DNA from: Pyrocephalus nanus
Taxonomy: Eukaryota > Chordata > Aves > Passeriformes > Tyrannidae
DNA: 64,000 bases
Assembly (NCBI GenBank): GCA_038380795.1
Contig: CM076259.1
Coordinates: 25,526,977 to 25,590,976, forward strand
Reading direction: 5' to 3'
Made by a program: the position numbers and the translations under genes. The notes below the pieces were generated by a model. It made no database searches and was not told where the DNA came from. It saw only the letters and a list, made by a program, of their open reading frames with translations. Below, in pieces: positions 26,111-38,100 of the stretch (positions are counted from its first letter, which is position 1; the number at the start of each line of letters is the position of its first letter).

Positions 26111-29100
26111 TGCCAGCGTGGTGGTGATTGCCTTAATGAGACAAACCCCACTTTGCTCTCAGCCCACTGCACTCTCTCACCGTGGTGATGGCAAGGACTG
26201 GCAGGTGGGGTGGGCTTGGCCACCACCTGTGCACATCCCAGGGGCAGGGTGCTCCAGCAGCTGTGAGGACACGGAGCATACTCAGCTTTCCAGGGATGAT
26301 TTGGAGATGGCTGTTTTCCACAAAGTGCTAATAAGCTTCCACAGACCTATGTGGTCTGTGACTTTTCAAAGTCATAAAGCCATGCTTTATGTCCAGCTTG
26401 GATGGCTTTTGTCAAGACCCATACAAAATGGATTTCCAGTTCATATGGTGTGAGGGAGATGAAGTGTCTCACACAAAAAACTAAGATGTGCTTAAAACAG
26501 GACAAATGCATTTTTGTTAGCCTCCTTCTTGGAAATGTCCTGAATCACTTTCATTTTAACTTTTCAGCACTCTCAGCATGAAAATTTTGGTAAATGCCTA
26601 AGCTTTAAGAAAATTATAAGCAAGTGAATCCAAGACATTTTTATAGGAAATGCTATGCAGCCCTTAAATGCAGGGGATATTATGCAACCCTGTGCATAGG
26701 AATGTTAATTGTTAGATAATGCAATCATAACCTATTTCACTTCCTTTGTTTTCCTCATTCCCAGTCTCACCAATTATCAAAATCTGATAATTGCTGTATA
26801 CTCTGGGCCTCTAACATTTTACTCTTCATTGGAGACCTTTTTGCTGCAGGATAAACTCCTCGTTATCTGGAACATCCTCTGAATTAATTTATTGCATTGG
26901 TTACTGCTGAGTCATAAAAATAGTGGTATTACACTGGGGACTTAAGTCATAGACAGTGTTAAAGGAGCAATCTGCTTGAGCAGCTGAATTAATCTGAGCA
27001 ACATCCTTCTCAGCACCATGAGAAGGTGCCATGAACTTCTCTTTCACTGATCCCTTTGTTTTACAAAGCTGATATTTGGGTTTATTAAAGGAATTTCTGT
27101 TATTCTAGGATTGAGCACGCTTGCTGAGTTGCTGAAAAAAACCACCAGGTTTGTGTTAGAGGTGGAAATCGCTGTGTTCTTTCCCACAGACACAGACATC
27201 AGCAGAGCAGCTCTTCCTGCCTGAATGGCACGAGCAAATCAATGTCTTATATCTGTTTTGGTCAGCCCAGCATTTCTTTTATGCTCTACAGGTAGGTTAT
27301 AAACTTGCAAAACCAATGAGACAGTGGAAATTTCCCTGTAATGAAAGCATGTCTCTCAACACTTCCAGGCATGTTGCGGCAGAACAAAGCTGTGACCGGT
27401 TCTTTCATCTGCCACCCTAAGGGTAGGAAGATCTTTAGAAGTCAATGTCTCATTTATGACTGTGCATTAGAATAGCCTAAACTGGTCACGGAGGGAAATT
27501 ATTTTACAATAATCCTGTAAAAGGAGAGACAAAATCTCTGTTGCTCAGCTGTTGGCTGCACAGAGCTTGGCACCCGTCTTGAAACCTGATGAATAATGTT
27601 GGAAACTACATTGTTCCTAGATTTCCAGCTGTACCAGAAGGTAGGTGGTCAGTGCAAAACCTACCTTGCCTCCTGCTGCTGCTGCAAGATTGATGCTGTC
27701 TGGATCAGGGGGAGGATAGCCCAATTCTGCAATATAAATAGGCCCCTGCTGTGTCCAGCATAAAGGCGTCATCTCTCCTTGTAGGACTGTGGCCCCCCTG
27801 CAGCCCAGGGTCTGATTGCGAGGCAGGGCACTCATTTTTCCCAGTGGAAAGCTGCAAGAGGATTTTTTTTATTTAAGTGCTTTACCAGAAGTATCTCACA
27901 TGCTTGTGGGGTTGTTTCTAATGCTGTCATTATCCAGAAAAATCTTTGCTTAGTGGTATAAATCTCATACTTGCTTTAGCAGATGCTTGGATTGCGGATG
28001 GGGAGCAGGGTTCTTGTCTAAGTGATTGTCAAATTCCAATTATTCTAGACAGTGGGATGATCCTGAGAAACTGGGATGTTTTCCCTGTGTGTAAGGATAC
28101 AAACACCTGCATGAACATGCAGAGAAGTATTCAATTCACTAAAACCAGCTGTTGTGAACAAACCATCCGCATACAGCAACTACCGATTATTCAACAGCAA
28201 AAACATTGGTCTCCACTGTTGATACCCCAGATTGTTGTCTGAACTCCTTCTTCAGCTTCTCCAGCCTCTCACTCACTTATTCAAAAGGCATTTGGGATTC
28301 TCACTGATATCCAAGACCTGCTATCTGAGGAAGTTAACCAGGGCCCAGCTGGGAGCATCAGCTCTTGTTTTCTTGTTCTCTAATGGGTCAACTGGTCTCT
28401 TAGGGTGAGTGGTGAAGCACTCAGAGCCAGTTTTGCAAACATACAGTGAAGAAGCCTTGATGCAGCTCAGGGAGGTGATCTTGTGTTCACCTGAATGACA
28501 GGTGCCAGGGAGAGACAGAAGAGACCGTGGTTTTTCTCTCTGAGATGAGCATTAGAGTCATTAGAAGAGACAAGGCTCTTGACTCCCAAGTTTTGTCTTC
28601 AAGTAAATTTAGACCCCATGTCATTATTGGGTACACTTTGTTGTTGTTGGGTTTGTCTGCTTTAAAGGCTTAATTCAGATGACCTCAAGCAGCTGTGGCC
28701 TTAGGCAGTGAGGCCTGGGAGCTTTTTCCCATCAGAAGGTGGTGTTTAGCCCAGGGTTTCGTATCGTGGCACAGCAGGTACCCAGTAATGCTGGGCTTCC
28801 AGGAGTGGCGGAGCCTGCCTCCCCCATCGACTGCAGCAGGATCCTATCAGGTATTAGGAGAACTAGGAAAAAGACCTCACCATCAGAGAGTTGTGAAGAA
28901 CAGATTGCAGAAGCAGGATGAGCACTAAATGTGTTTTTGTTACTGGCATGAAAAAGGCTGTAATAGCGAGGAAATTAAAAACTGATCTTGCCAAAGCGTA
29001 ATTCACCCTCAAATGAAAGATTCACCTGTCAGAGGAAAGGAAGCCTTTATCCACCACCTATATTTGAGGACTGTTCCAAAAAACCCAACTAAACCCCAGC

Positions 29101-30159
29101 TGCTTTCAAACAAGGGCTTGAATTTGCTGTAATCATGTACAGAGTATCCCACTGTTCATGGATCTGCCTAGCACTGCTGTAAATTCAAGGTGCGATTGCA
29201 TCAGCTAATATTATTCCTGCCGTTCTCTTTGGTTTGAAATATCACCCGACTCATTTGGGTTAGATACGAGATGTAATTGCCTGGAAACCAGCACACAACT
29301 CCAGAAGGGTGCCTTGCTCATTATATTCACCTTGTCCAATAAAACATCCATGCTGTTCCTGTGTTGGATCGTGTCATCAGGACACTGCAGAGGGCGAGCT
29401 TTCATTTTTCCTTCCTGTGAGCCCCTTGAGAGGTACCAGGGGCTTTTTATAAGGAACTCAGTCATTATGGATTTTCTAAGTCATGGGAAACTCCAAGAAA
29501 TAAAAGCTTTTCAGGGTTTCCACACTCACCGGGCACAGATGCACCTCTCAGCAATTGCAGGATGTGTGTTGAAAGGTAACATGGATGGTCAGGCCTTGTT
29601 CTGTGTGAGTATATTAAAATACTGATGGTAAATCTAGCACCCAGTGGGTGCTGGGAGCCCCAAGGACACTGCAGACTTGCAGAGAAAATTTCAGCTTCCT
29701 GATGGCCTACAAGAATTTTGCCTGCTTCTGGCCTTTCTGATGTCCTGACTAGCAGTGACTATTTCTTCTCACGTGCTCCCTTTTCAAAGGTGAGCGTGAT
29801 CTTGTCCCAGCATCCTGCCAAAGTCTTTAGAGACTCCTCTGCTGCTGGAGGCAGGGAGCAGTGTATGCAGCCATCCTCACATGGCTGCAAAGGCACACCA
29901 GGGCTCTCCCTCCCTGCAGACTGAAAGAGAGGTAGGTATGAGCTGCTAGAGGGAACTAAAAACAGAGAGTCTCTTCTCCAAGTAGACCAGGGATCCTGGG
30001 AAGAAAATGCCACATTCTTCATCGGCATGTAAGAGAGTAGGTTGGAGAACGGGAAGGAAGAACAGCTACTGACTACAAGACAGCGCTGGCATGAGAACAA
30101 GTAGACAAAAATAGGCTATGAAAAAATGTGGGCTGCAAATGAGAAACAAGTTTCTTTCT

Positions 30160-30330
30160 GTCAGAGTGAGGTTCTGGAATAACCTGCCAAGAAAATTCCC
30201 AATGAGTCTTAAGATGGACTGTGATAAATTAACAAGAGGGACTTTATGACTCAGTGCTTGTCACTGCTGGGAAATATGACGACTAGGAGATCCCCTCTAG
30301 CCCCACATTCCTGTTGGTATGATAACAGAG
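30160..30330 (+). repeat. Probable old CR1 3' fragment
   Basis: The order 'gaggttctggaataacctgc', a diverged middle, then 'tatgacgactaggagatccc' and 'ctctagccccacattcctg' follows a CR1 3' end of an older subfamily. It is diverged, with no octamer tail, so the call is moderate. Confidence 0.55.
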
Positions 30331-30429
30331 GAATCTGCGTAGGGTGCAATAAATGCTGAATCACAGAGTGCTTTATACTGCTGCCTGGTGGGACAAAGTC
30401 CTTCACATCTGTCCTGTCTTCAAGAACCT

Positions 30430-30500
30430 CCAAAAAAAAAAAAAACCAACCAAAAAAACCAACTAACAAACCCACCCCCCAAAAAAAAACCAACAAAAAC
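30430..30500. repeat. A-rich low-complexity tract
   Basis: Mostly A with interspersed C (AACC- and AACAAA-like words). Simple sequence beside the probable CR1 fragment. Confidence 0.8.
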
Positions 30501-31638
30501 CCCACAACATAAAACTCCCAACCTTATGTAAATGACTGTGCTCTGACAGCACAAAGCATACAGCTACCAGTGCCTGAGTTAGAAGAAAACCAGCTGAGCT
30601 GCAGGCTCCTCTACACAGGGGAAGGGTGGTGGCGTGGGTTTGAAAGCAAGAAGCCTCACTGTAAACAGATGGGTACACGCTCCAAGGTGAATGAGCTCCA
30701 GCAGCTTCAGTACACAGTTTTAATGTGGGAAAGAAACTCAGTTCTTGGAACCATGTGGTGCTATCCCATGCACTTGCTCAGCCAGGTGTGTGCAGGGATC
30801 ATGTCCACAGGGCATGACCATGTAATGTAGCGGAAAGTTCCTGCAGTTAACATCAAATGCTAAAACATCCACAGTTCTCCCGCTATCCCAGGATACTCAG
30901 TTCTTTTGATGGTGTTTTCTGTCCTGTCTCCTAGGAGTTCCCCAAGGATGAGATCACTTTCTGCAGCACAGGACCAGCAACCAGGATGCAGCTTACACTG
31001 ATGCCTCACAACTGGCTATTTACAGCACTGCCACTCCGGCTCTGAGAGCAGACCTTGGGGCAACAGCAGCAGCTGCAGTTTCGGTAGTACATAACTAGAG
31101 GTAGAGGCCAAGGAGAAGATAGACATGAAAAACTGGGTGAGGTTAGAGGCCCAGTTTCTGGGCTCAGGAGGAGGGCACTTCTCCACAGCCCTCATGGCTG
31201 TTGGACTTGAGGAAGACATCTCTGAGGCTTCTTCCAGACCTGTGGAGGTCATATAGATGTGGGTGCTTCCTCACCTTCTCAAAACCTGCAGCACAGACAG
31301 CTTTGAAGCCATTAGGCCCCTCTCTGCTGCTCCCCACTGCGCCACAGGAGCATAGCTGCAACAATGGGGCACCCCTGTACACCACTGTCTCCAAGGCTTG
31401 CACAGTCTGGTTACTCTGGGCCAAGGACCCCTGAGAGTTTTCCCTCTTGCAGTACGTTCAAACACACATTATTTCTAATAACTGCCCCTGGTATCAAAGC
31501 TCAGAGCAAGAGGTTCCCACAGACTCCAGCTGCTTACACCAGTACAAGGCAGTGGGGAAACTTCCGCACCAACAGTCAGTAATACTCTTGTCCCAGAAAA
31601 CCTGGCTTAGTCCCTCTCTACCATAGCTAACAAAGCTC

Positions 31639-31676
31639 TTTTTTCCTTTTTTTTTTTTTCTTTTTTTTTTTTTTTA
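31639..31676. repeat. T-rich tract
   Basis: Almost pure T interrupted by single C residues. Simple repeat in the intergenic region. Confidence 0.88.
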
Positions 31677-33793
31677 AACCAGGCAGCTCAATCACAATCA
31701 AGACCAATTTTGTTATTTCCTAAACAGCGGCAAGCTGACAGGGTAACAGAGGCAGACTGAGCAATGGCAGGTGGTTGTGGCACAAGAGCCTCAAAGCTTC
31801 CTGCCTTCCCAGCTCTTGCCAAGCTCCAGCAAGAAGGCACACAAAGACGTCTCATACCAGCTGTGATGTGTCCCTTCCTAAACAGCCAACAGCAAGGAAA
31901 GGGCCCAAAACTGAAAACAGGATTTGGGGTGTGGCCTCATCAATGTCAAATACAGGGAGATGATCACTGCTCTAGTCCTGCTGGCCCACACTATTTGTGA
32001 TAGTGGACGCTCTTGGCATCCACACGCCGTGCAGTTTTCAGGTGGTGGCTGCTGGACACCACACAGAAAAGCAACTGCCTCAAATTCCAGTGATGAGTTT
32101 CCAAATAAACCATAGGTGCAAAGTTCTCCAGAGAGTTTTTTCTGCATTCATTTGTGGATTTTAAGTTAATTTTTATATCGGCCGCTTCCAGGTAGGGTCA
32201 TGGTTGATTATTTCCTTTGACCTTGCTGCAGTATTTCCCAGCCCCAGAGCAAAGTGCTGTTCTAAATATGCTTGGGGGGGTGGGGAAAAGTGGTTTTGCC
32301 CCATATTTAATAGGGTCCCTAGAGCATCCCTGTCCCACCCGTTGTCCCAGCGTGGGGATGCCGTGGGATGCACCGCGTGGGGCACTTGGTGTTTGCCGGC
32401 ACACCCGGTGTGGCAGCAGCAGCACCTGCTGCGAGCACTGCAGAACTGCAGGCGGATGGGAGGTGATGGGGACAGAGCTCCCGAGTCCCACTGCAGGGAG
32501 CCCCCGGGTTCCCGGGTTTGCCCTGCACAGTTAGGGGACCCCCGGTCAATGCATTTCAACAGCGAGGCCAGAGCCGTCAGTGCTCAGACAGCTGTAAAAA
32601 AAAGGTTAGCAAAAAGTGACCAAAAAAAAGAAAAATGGAATTACCTCTGTCTGGGGTGTTTCCATTTTAGAAGCAAAGAGGGGCTGGGGGAATATTGTTC
32701 CTCATAAGAATATTGCATTTGGTGATGTGCCCTTGATGCAAGCTTGGAAAACCACAGAGGCAACAGGGGGAAAAAAAGGGAACACAGAGGTGAGGGATTT
32801 CACCATTGTAATGGCTAATAGAAAGGGCAGTGCTAACATGCTTTGTTCAGAACTGGGATTGGGATTCTTCTGAAACCTGCCTTTTTAACAAAGTCTTTCT
32901 CCAGAGGGTTTTTATTGCACTGAGTGTCAGGTCTCAGCATCCTGAACTCCCGTGGAGGCAATGGTATGCTGAAATGCTGTCACAAATATCCCTGAAAAGG
33001 CATGCACACTGGATTTACTGTTCTTGATAATTCTAAGATAAAAATTAAACAGAGCATATTAATTTAAACAAACCTTATTCCAACTACATCATCCATACAA
33101 AGACATACAGAAGGGCATAAACCCCAGAAAACAAGGTAAAAAAAGGAAAAACTTTTTCGTATCCTCCTTTACAATTGTTAGCTTGCCTTTCTCTTCAGCT
33201 CTGACCTGAGTCTCACCTACGACCATGCACCTGAACTACACAAAATGCAAAGACACCTCCTAGGACATCACTTTAGGACTCCATTTTCTCACTCAGATGC
33301 TACAAAAACCCCACCAAAATCCAAAGAGGTCCTGTACAAACCCCACCCCATTGTCCTTGCTTTGCCTGAGAGCAACACGCCCCAGGTGAGTGCCAACCTG
33401 GAACTGCTTCTACACCTGGCTGGGTGTGATGCCAGTGGGAGGCTCTCCATTGGCAGCCTCGGGGGAAAGAGTCCTTTCTCTGTACCTATGCTGTGTGCAA
33501 GAGGCCATGTGTGTTTGTGCTGCTCCCTGCCAGTGCAAATCACTCAGTTCTCACAGGGAAAGCCCTCTGAGGTGATGAAGTGTGGGCTCTCATAGGCGAC
33601 CCAGCCCCAGTCCTTCCACTGCCAGCACCAGGAATGACAGAAATGTCTGTGGGGCACAGACAGCTGCCGAGAGCAGCCAGGACAGAAGCACAGCCACCTC
33701 CCTGAATGTTTCCAACCCATGCTCAGCCAAACTTGGTCTGCAGTCACGGCTGATCAGGCTGGAGCTGACACTGCAACCCAGAACGGGGCAAGG

Positions 33794-33799
33794 TTTATT
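33794..33799 (-). terminator. GPR156: GPR156 polyadenylation signal candidate
   Basis: The minus strand reads AATAAA here, about 125 bases past the GPR156 stop codon. A GT-containing stretch follows downstream, around 33765-33780, as expected for a cleavage site. This implies a 3' UTR of only about 150 bases for the shortest form; longer forms are possible. Confidence 0.65.
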
Positions 33800-33923
33800 C
33801 CTGATCCCCAGATTCCAGAAAAAGGCATATCCTCCAGAAGGACATGCAGCTTTAGCACTGCTGAAAACGTGCAGTGTTTCAGGGGTGAGAGGGCACTTGC
33901 TTTTGGGGCAGGGGTGCTCCAAG

Positions 33924-35108
33924 TCACACAAAGGTAGGTTTCAGATCGTCTTTGAAATTCACCACAGGCTGGGGCCCACTGTGGTGCTCTGTCTGCTGGT
34001 CCATGCAGTCACTGGGCTCTGTGTCCGTGTCCGTGCTGCTGCTGTCCAGGGAGCCACGTGGGCTCTGGAAGCAGACCTCGCAGCAGGGCCGGTGGCAGCC
34101 GTGAAACATCTCCTCAGAGCTGCTGCTGCTGCTGGAGTCAGAGTCTGGGTAATAGTACAGCGAGCGCAAGGAAGGCTCAGCAGGTCCCCTTGGGGTGCTC
34201 CTCCATCGCCACTGCTCCTGTGGGATGCACGATGAAGCACCCTGGGACTCTGGCCATCCTAGCCACCCCTCTGGCTGAAGGCAGACCTCCCTAGGGATGG
34301 CTGGAGAGGATGGGGCTGGGGGGTGAAGGACCCCTCTGCCAGCCATCTCCCCTTCCCTTTCCAGGGAGACGTGTGCCGACTCCCCATGGACCCAGCTGCC
34401 CACCTCCTTCCCCCTGTGGTTGGCACGAGGGGATGCATGTCCAGGGAAGTGGGTGGAGGCAGGGGGCAAAGGGATCCTCCGACGGCGTCTCGCCAGGTAG
34501 GGGCTGAGGGGTGTGTGGGTGCCTGGGTAGCCCTCCTGGCCCCCCCATGTTTCTCCCTGGTCACCTGGGGTGCCCAGGCTGCCAAGTGGGGCTCCTGCAG
34601 GTAAGGCCGGGCTGTAGTTTTTTCCATCCAGGCTTAGCTCTTGCAAGATTTCCCACAGCTTCTCACTGTTTACGTAGCTGACTTTGGGGGATGACTCCCA
34701 GGCTACACCATCTGAGTTGTCCTGGCCTGGCAGCTGCTCCGGAGGCTGCCTCTGCTCTGCAGGTGTCCCACACTCCTGGACGTCTTTCAGGCCACGTTCA
34801 CTGCTGCCCCCTGTGTTAAAAAGCAGCACCTGAGAACAGACGGGCTCCTGCGTTGCATGTTCCTGGAGGGCCTGAGGATTGCTGCAAAGAGGCGGTGTAC
34901 CCAGCGAGCAGGGAGGCTGCCACCCATCCCTCTCAGCATCCGGGGGGCAGCGGTCTGCCGGTGCATCCCCATGCCCCCCTGAGCTCCAGGTGCCGGGAGT
35001 TGCTGGCAAGGCACGGGGATTGCAGCCACTCTCTGCAGACATCAGCCTCATCAGCTTCTCCTTGGCGCTGCTCACTTGCTCCTGCAGGCTTTCAATCACG
35101 GCGTTTTT
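33924..35108 (-). CDS. GPR156: GPR156 coding exon 9 (cytoplasmic tail and stop)
   Basis: This exon encodes residues 391-784 and TGA at 33926-33924. Its acceptor AG is at 35110-35109, and it opens with KNAVIESLQEQV, the second half of the coiled coil. The tail is Pro/Ser/Gly-rich with conserved islands: SEKLWEILQELSLD (538-551), an arginine block SPYLARRRRRIP (592-603), an acidic-serine run (about 713-723), the cysteine motif GCHRPCCEVCFQS (727-739), and the end VVNFKDDLKPTFV (772-784). The last residues Thr-Phe-Val fit a class I PDZ ligand. Between the islands the sequence is low complexity and probably disordered, as in mammals. The long open frame continues upstream into the intron to 35198, but the splice acceptor and phase fix the exon start. 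Confidence 0.95.
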   Translation of the reverse strand, partial: KNAVIESLQEQVSSAKEKLMRLMSAESGCNPRALPATPGTWSSGGHGDAPADRCPPDAERDGWQPPCSLGTPPLCSNPQALQEHATQEPVCSQVLLFNTGGSSERGLKDVQECGTPAEQRQPPEQLPGQDNSDGVAWESSPKVSYVNSEKLWEILQELSLDGKNYSPALPAGAPLGSLGTPGDQGETWGGQEGYPGTHTPLSPYLARRRRRIPLPPASTHFPGHASPRANHRGKEVGSWVHGESAHVSLEREGEMAGRGVLHPPAPSSPAIPREVCLQPEGWLGWPESQGASSCIPQEQWRWRSTPRGPAEPSLRSLYYYPDSDSSSSSSSEEMFHGCHRPCCEVCFQSPRGSLDSSSTDTDTEPSDCMDQQTEHHSGPQPVVNFKDDLKPTFV

Positions 35109-38100
35109 CTGTGTCAGACAAATAAGCCTGTCAGGCACGGGGCAGGCAGAGGGTATGAAAACACTGCCAGCTTGGAAGCTGGCATTGCTAGGAAACAAAT
35201 CACCCCTCTGTGTGTGACCTCATCCTCCCCTGAAGCCCCCCAGACGGGGGTGTGGGAAAGGGGTCACTGGGCAGGCAGCTCTCCAAGCTGGGGTGCTTCC
35301 ACCTATGCAGTGAAGATGAGAAAACAGGAGGCTGGGGGCTTTTCTGAGACAGAGCATCTGCCCTCTAAATTAACCAGGTTTGACCAGGCTGTGGGAACCA
35401 GGTTCCCCTGCACTTCTCCCTATAGATCTTTTATAAACCCTCCAGACTATGCCTAAATTTTGGTGCTTTGGAGTGCAGAGTGATGTGACAGAACAAAGCA
35501 GCTCTTCCCATCAGGAAGGAAGAGGCTGGTGAGGGATCACCCGTGCAGACAAGGGTGTAAAAAAGGGCTTCCCACCCTGCAAAGCCTTCAGCCCACAAAA
35601 GGGAAGGAGAGCTGGTGTGGTTGAGGGGGCCTGGCAGTGCCCTGTACCTCAGTGAGCAGCCGCTTCATGGAGTTCTTCTCCCCTATCAGCTGGTAGAGCT
35701 GCTCCTCGCTGTACACCGAGCGGCAGCTCCTGCTTGGGCTGCTGAAATATTTTGCCATGTGGCTCACAGTTTGGCTTTCTTCTTCAAAGGCTTTCCACTG
35801 CTTGAGCTGGGGAGTAGAAGAGGATGTTATCTGCAGAGCCCCTGCCAGCACAGCGGGAGGCAGGCACAGCTCAAGCGCGAAGGAGACAAAGGGACTTGAG
35901 AGGGGGAGACAAAGGCAGGGTGTGACGGGAGAGCAGAGACCAGTGGCAAGAGATGGCTGGGCGAGGGGCTGCAGTGTCACTTGGAGCCTCCCACCCATCT
36001 GAGCCCTACCTTGTGTCTGGCTCCAGCTTTTAATGCAGAGAAGTCAGAGCCTGTCTGCACTGAAACCTCTAAGCACACTGTAAAAGCCCCCTCCCTCTTC
36101 TCCCCCCTCCTGACTCCGTGACAGACAAAGACAGTGTCACGCATGCCCCCTTATCCCTGAATCACTGGTGACAAGCTGAAAACCAGTAATGCTTAGTACC
36201 TATTTTCTCATCTAGTGTCTGCATGGAAGCCTTGTGCAGCCCAGCTCCAGCTGCTTATTGATCTCGGATGAGCAATAGAAAAGCAAGCCCATTAGGAAAA
36301 ACAAGGTAATGAATTAAAAGATCTAAGTTAAATAAAATGTTCAAGGGCCCTGGGGTCCCACAGAAAAATGGTAGAGGCAGAGCACAGGCACAGTTCATCA
36401 GCTCCTCTGCTCCCAGTCCGAGAGACCTGGCACTCGGCAAAGCATCGCCAGCAGGTTTGGTGCTTGTCAGAGGGGGATTGGATCCTTGCTTCCAAAGGCT
36501 GCTCATCTAAGGGGTTAGGACTCTGCAGTTACACTGCCTCAATTGAGGTAGGAAGGGACCTCTGGAAATCATCTAGTCCAAACACCCTGCTCAAGCAAGG
36601 TCAGACAGAGCAACCTGCCTAGGACTGTGTCCAACTGGGCCTTGATTATCTCCAAGTATGGACCCCTCTAGGCAACCTGCTTCAGTGCTTTACAACTTTC
36701 ACAGAAAAAAACAACCTTTTTCTTATGTTTAAATAGAATTTCCTGTGTTTTATTCTGTGCCCATTGTCCCCTGTCCTGTCAGTGGACACCACTGAAAAGA
36801 GCCTGACTCTCTCCCTTCCCTATTCCACCCCCATCGGTATTTTTACACATTACTGAGATCCCCTGAGCCCTCCCTTGCACAGATGTGTTTTCTTCAGCTT
36901 CACTTCTTCCTCCCTTTCTCACCTCATGTCCTTGAGCCCAAACATCCCTTCAGACATTCAACTGAGTAAACAACTGCTTCCTCTCCCTGTAACAATGGGA
37001 GCATTATTCCCAGTAACATGGTGGCCAGGCACACCAGGCTGCTCCTGGAGGACGCAGGAAGCAGAAGAGCCTCACCTCACCACAAAAGGCTTCCTCACTC
37101 GTGGCAAAGCCCAGCTTCCTTCTCTAGAAGCACAGAGGAGGACAGCCTCCCCTGGGGACCACCAGCAGCAGAAAAGTCTCCAAGCCTGGCAAGGCCATGT
37201 GGATGGCCCGAGCCCAACTCCATCCCTGCCATGGGCAGAAACTTTCTGTGGGAATGGGCATGTGAGGTATGAGGAGAGGACAAGTGCATGAAGGACAGAT
37301 CCCACCGCCCAATCGCAGGAGGACAAGGACACCAGCGACTGCCTCGCCTCCACCTCTGCTCTCTGTGTGGCCACCACCTGTGGCACATTCCTGCAGGAAG
37401 GTTCTGAGTAGCAGCTCTTCAACACACCTGCACTCCTTGGAAGCCTTCCAGCTCTTAAAGGGGGCCTACAAGAAAGCTGGAAATGGACTTTTTACAAGGA
37501 CACATAGAGATAGGACAAGGGATAATGCATTTAAACTGAAAGAGGGTAGGTTTAAATTAGGTAAAAGGGAGAAATTCTCCACTATGAGAGTTGTGAGACA
37601 CTGGAATAGGTTGCCCAAGGAAGTTGTGAATCTCCCATCTATGGAAGTGTTCAAGGCCAGGCTGGATGGGGCTTTGAGTAATGTGGTCTAGTGGAAGGTT
37701 CCCTGCTCATAGCAGGGGTGTCTGAACTACATGATCTTTAAGGTCCCTTCCAGCACAAACCCTTCTGTGATTCTATGACACTCCAGGAATTTGCTTGGGG
37801 AAGCAGAGCCACAGGGGGAGCTTGGAAAATGAGCTGTGCAGGTGAGCCCAAACACCTGGAGAAAAAAGCAGGAAAGTAAGTGCTTTGGTCCATAAGGCTG
37901 CTGTTGTTAAAACTCTGAAAATGTGCCCCTTTCCAGCCAAGTGACGGGACAGAGGTGGAAGGTACCTGTGGGACAAAGATGAAGCAGTTGATTGTGGCTG
38001 TACACACAAAGATTCCTCCAGAGGTAAAACCAAACAGCAAGTTGTGCCAAGTACGGAAGAAACGATGAACTAAGCAGATAGTGCCAGCAGCCAGGAAAAC

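Larger units (their letters stand above)
15886..33770. other. Intergenic region between GSK3B and the GPR156 3' end
   Basis: About 18 kb without a recognisable coding exon on either strand. It holds CR1 copies at 22790-24300 and a probable one near 30160, A- or T-rich runs, a pyrimidine-rich tract near 25.6-26.1 kb, a (TTTG)n run near 18347-18362, and a small GC-rich patch at about 32320-32560. The remaining open frames are short, lack splice-site support and match no protein I know. Non-coding transcripts or enhancers could be present but cannot be supported from sequence alone. Confidence 0.75.

Noticed and set aside
25738..26127. 129-codon plus-strand frame
   Set aside because: Product of pyrimidine bias; no splice context or homology.
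32204..32707. 167-codon plus-strand frame near the GPR156 3' end
   Set aside because: Overlaps a GC-rich patch with several overlapping frames on both strands and no recognisable domain.
33582..34235. 217-codon plus-strand frame
   Set aside because: Antisense shadow of the GPR156 terminal exon and 3' UTR.
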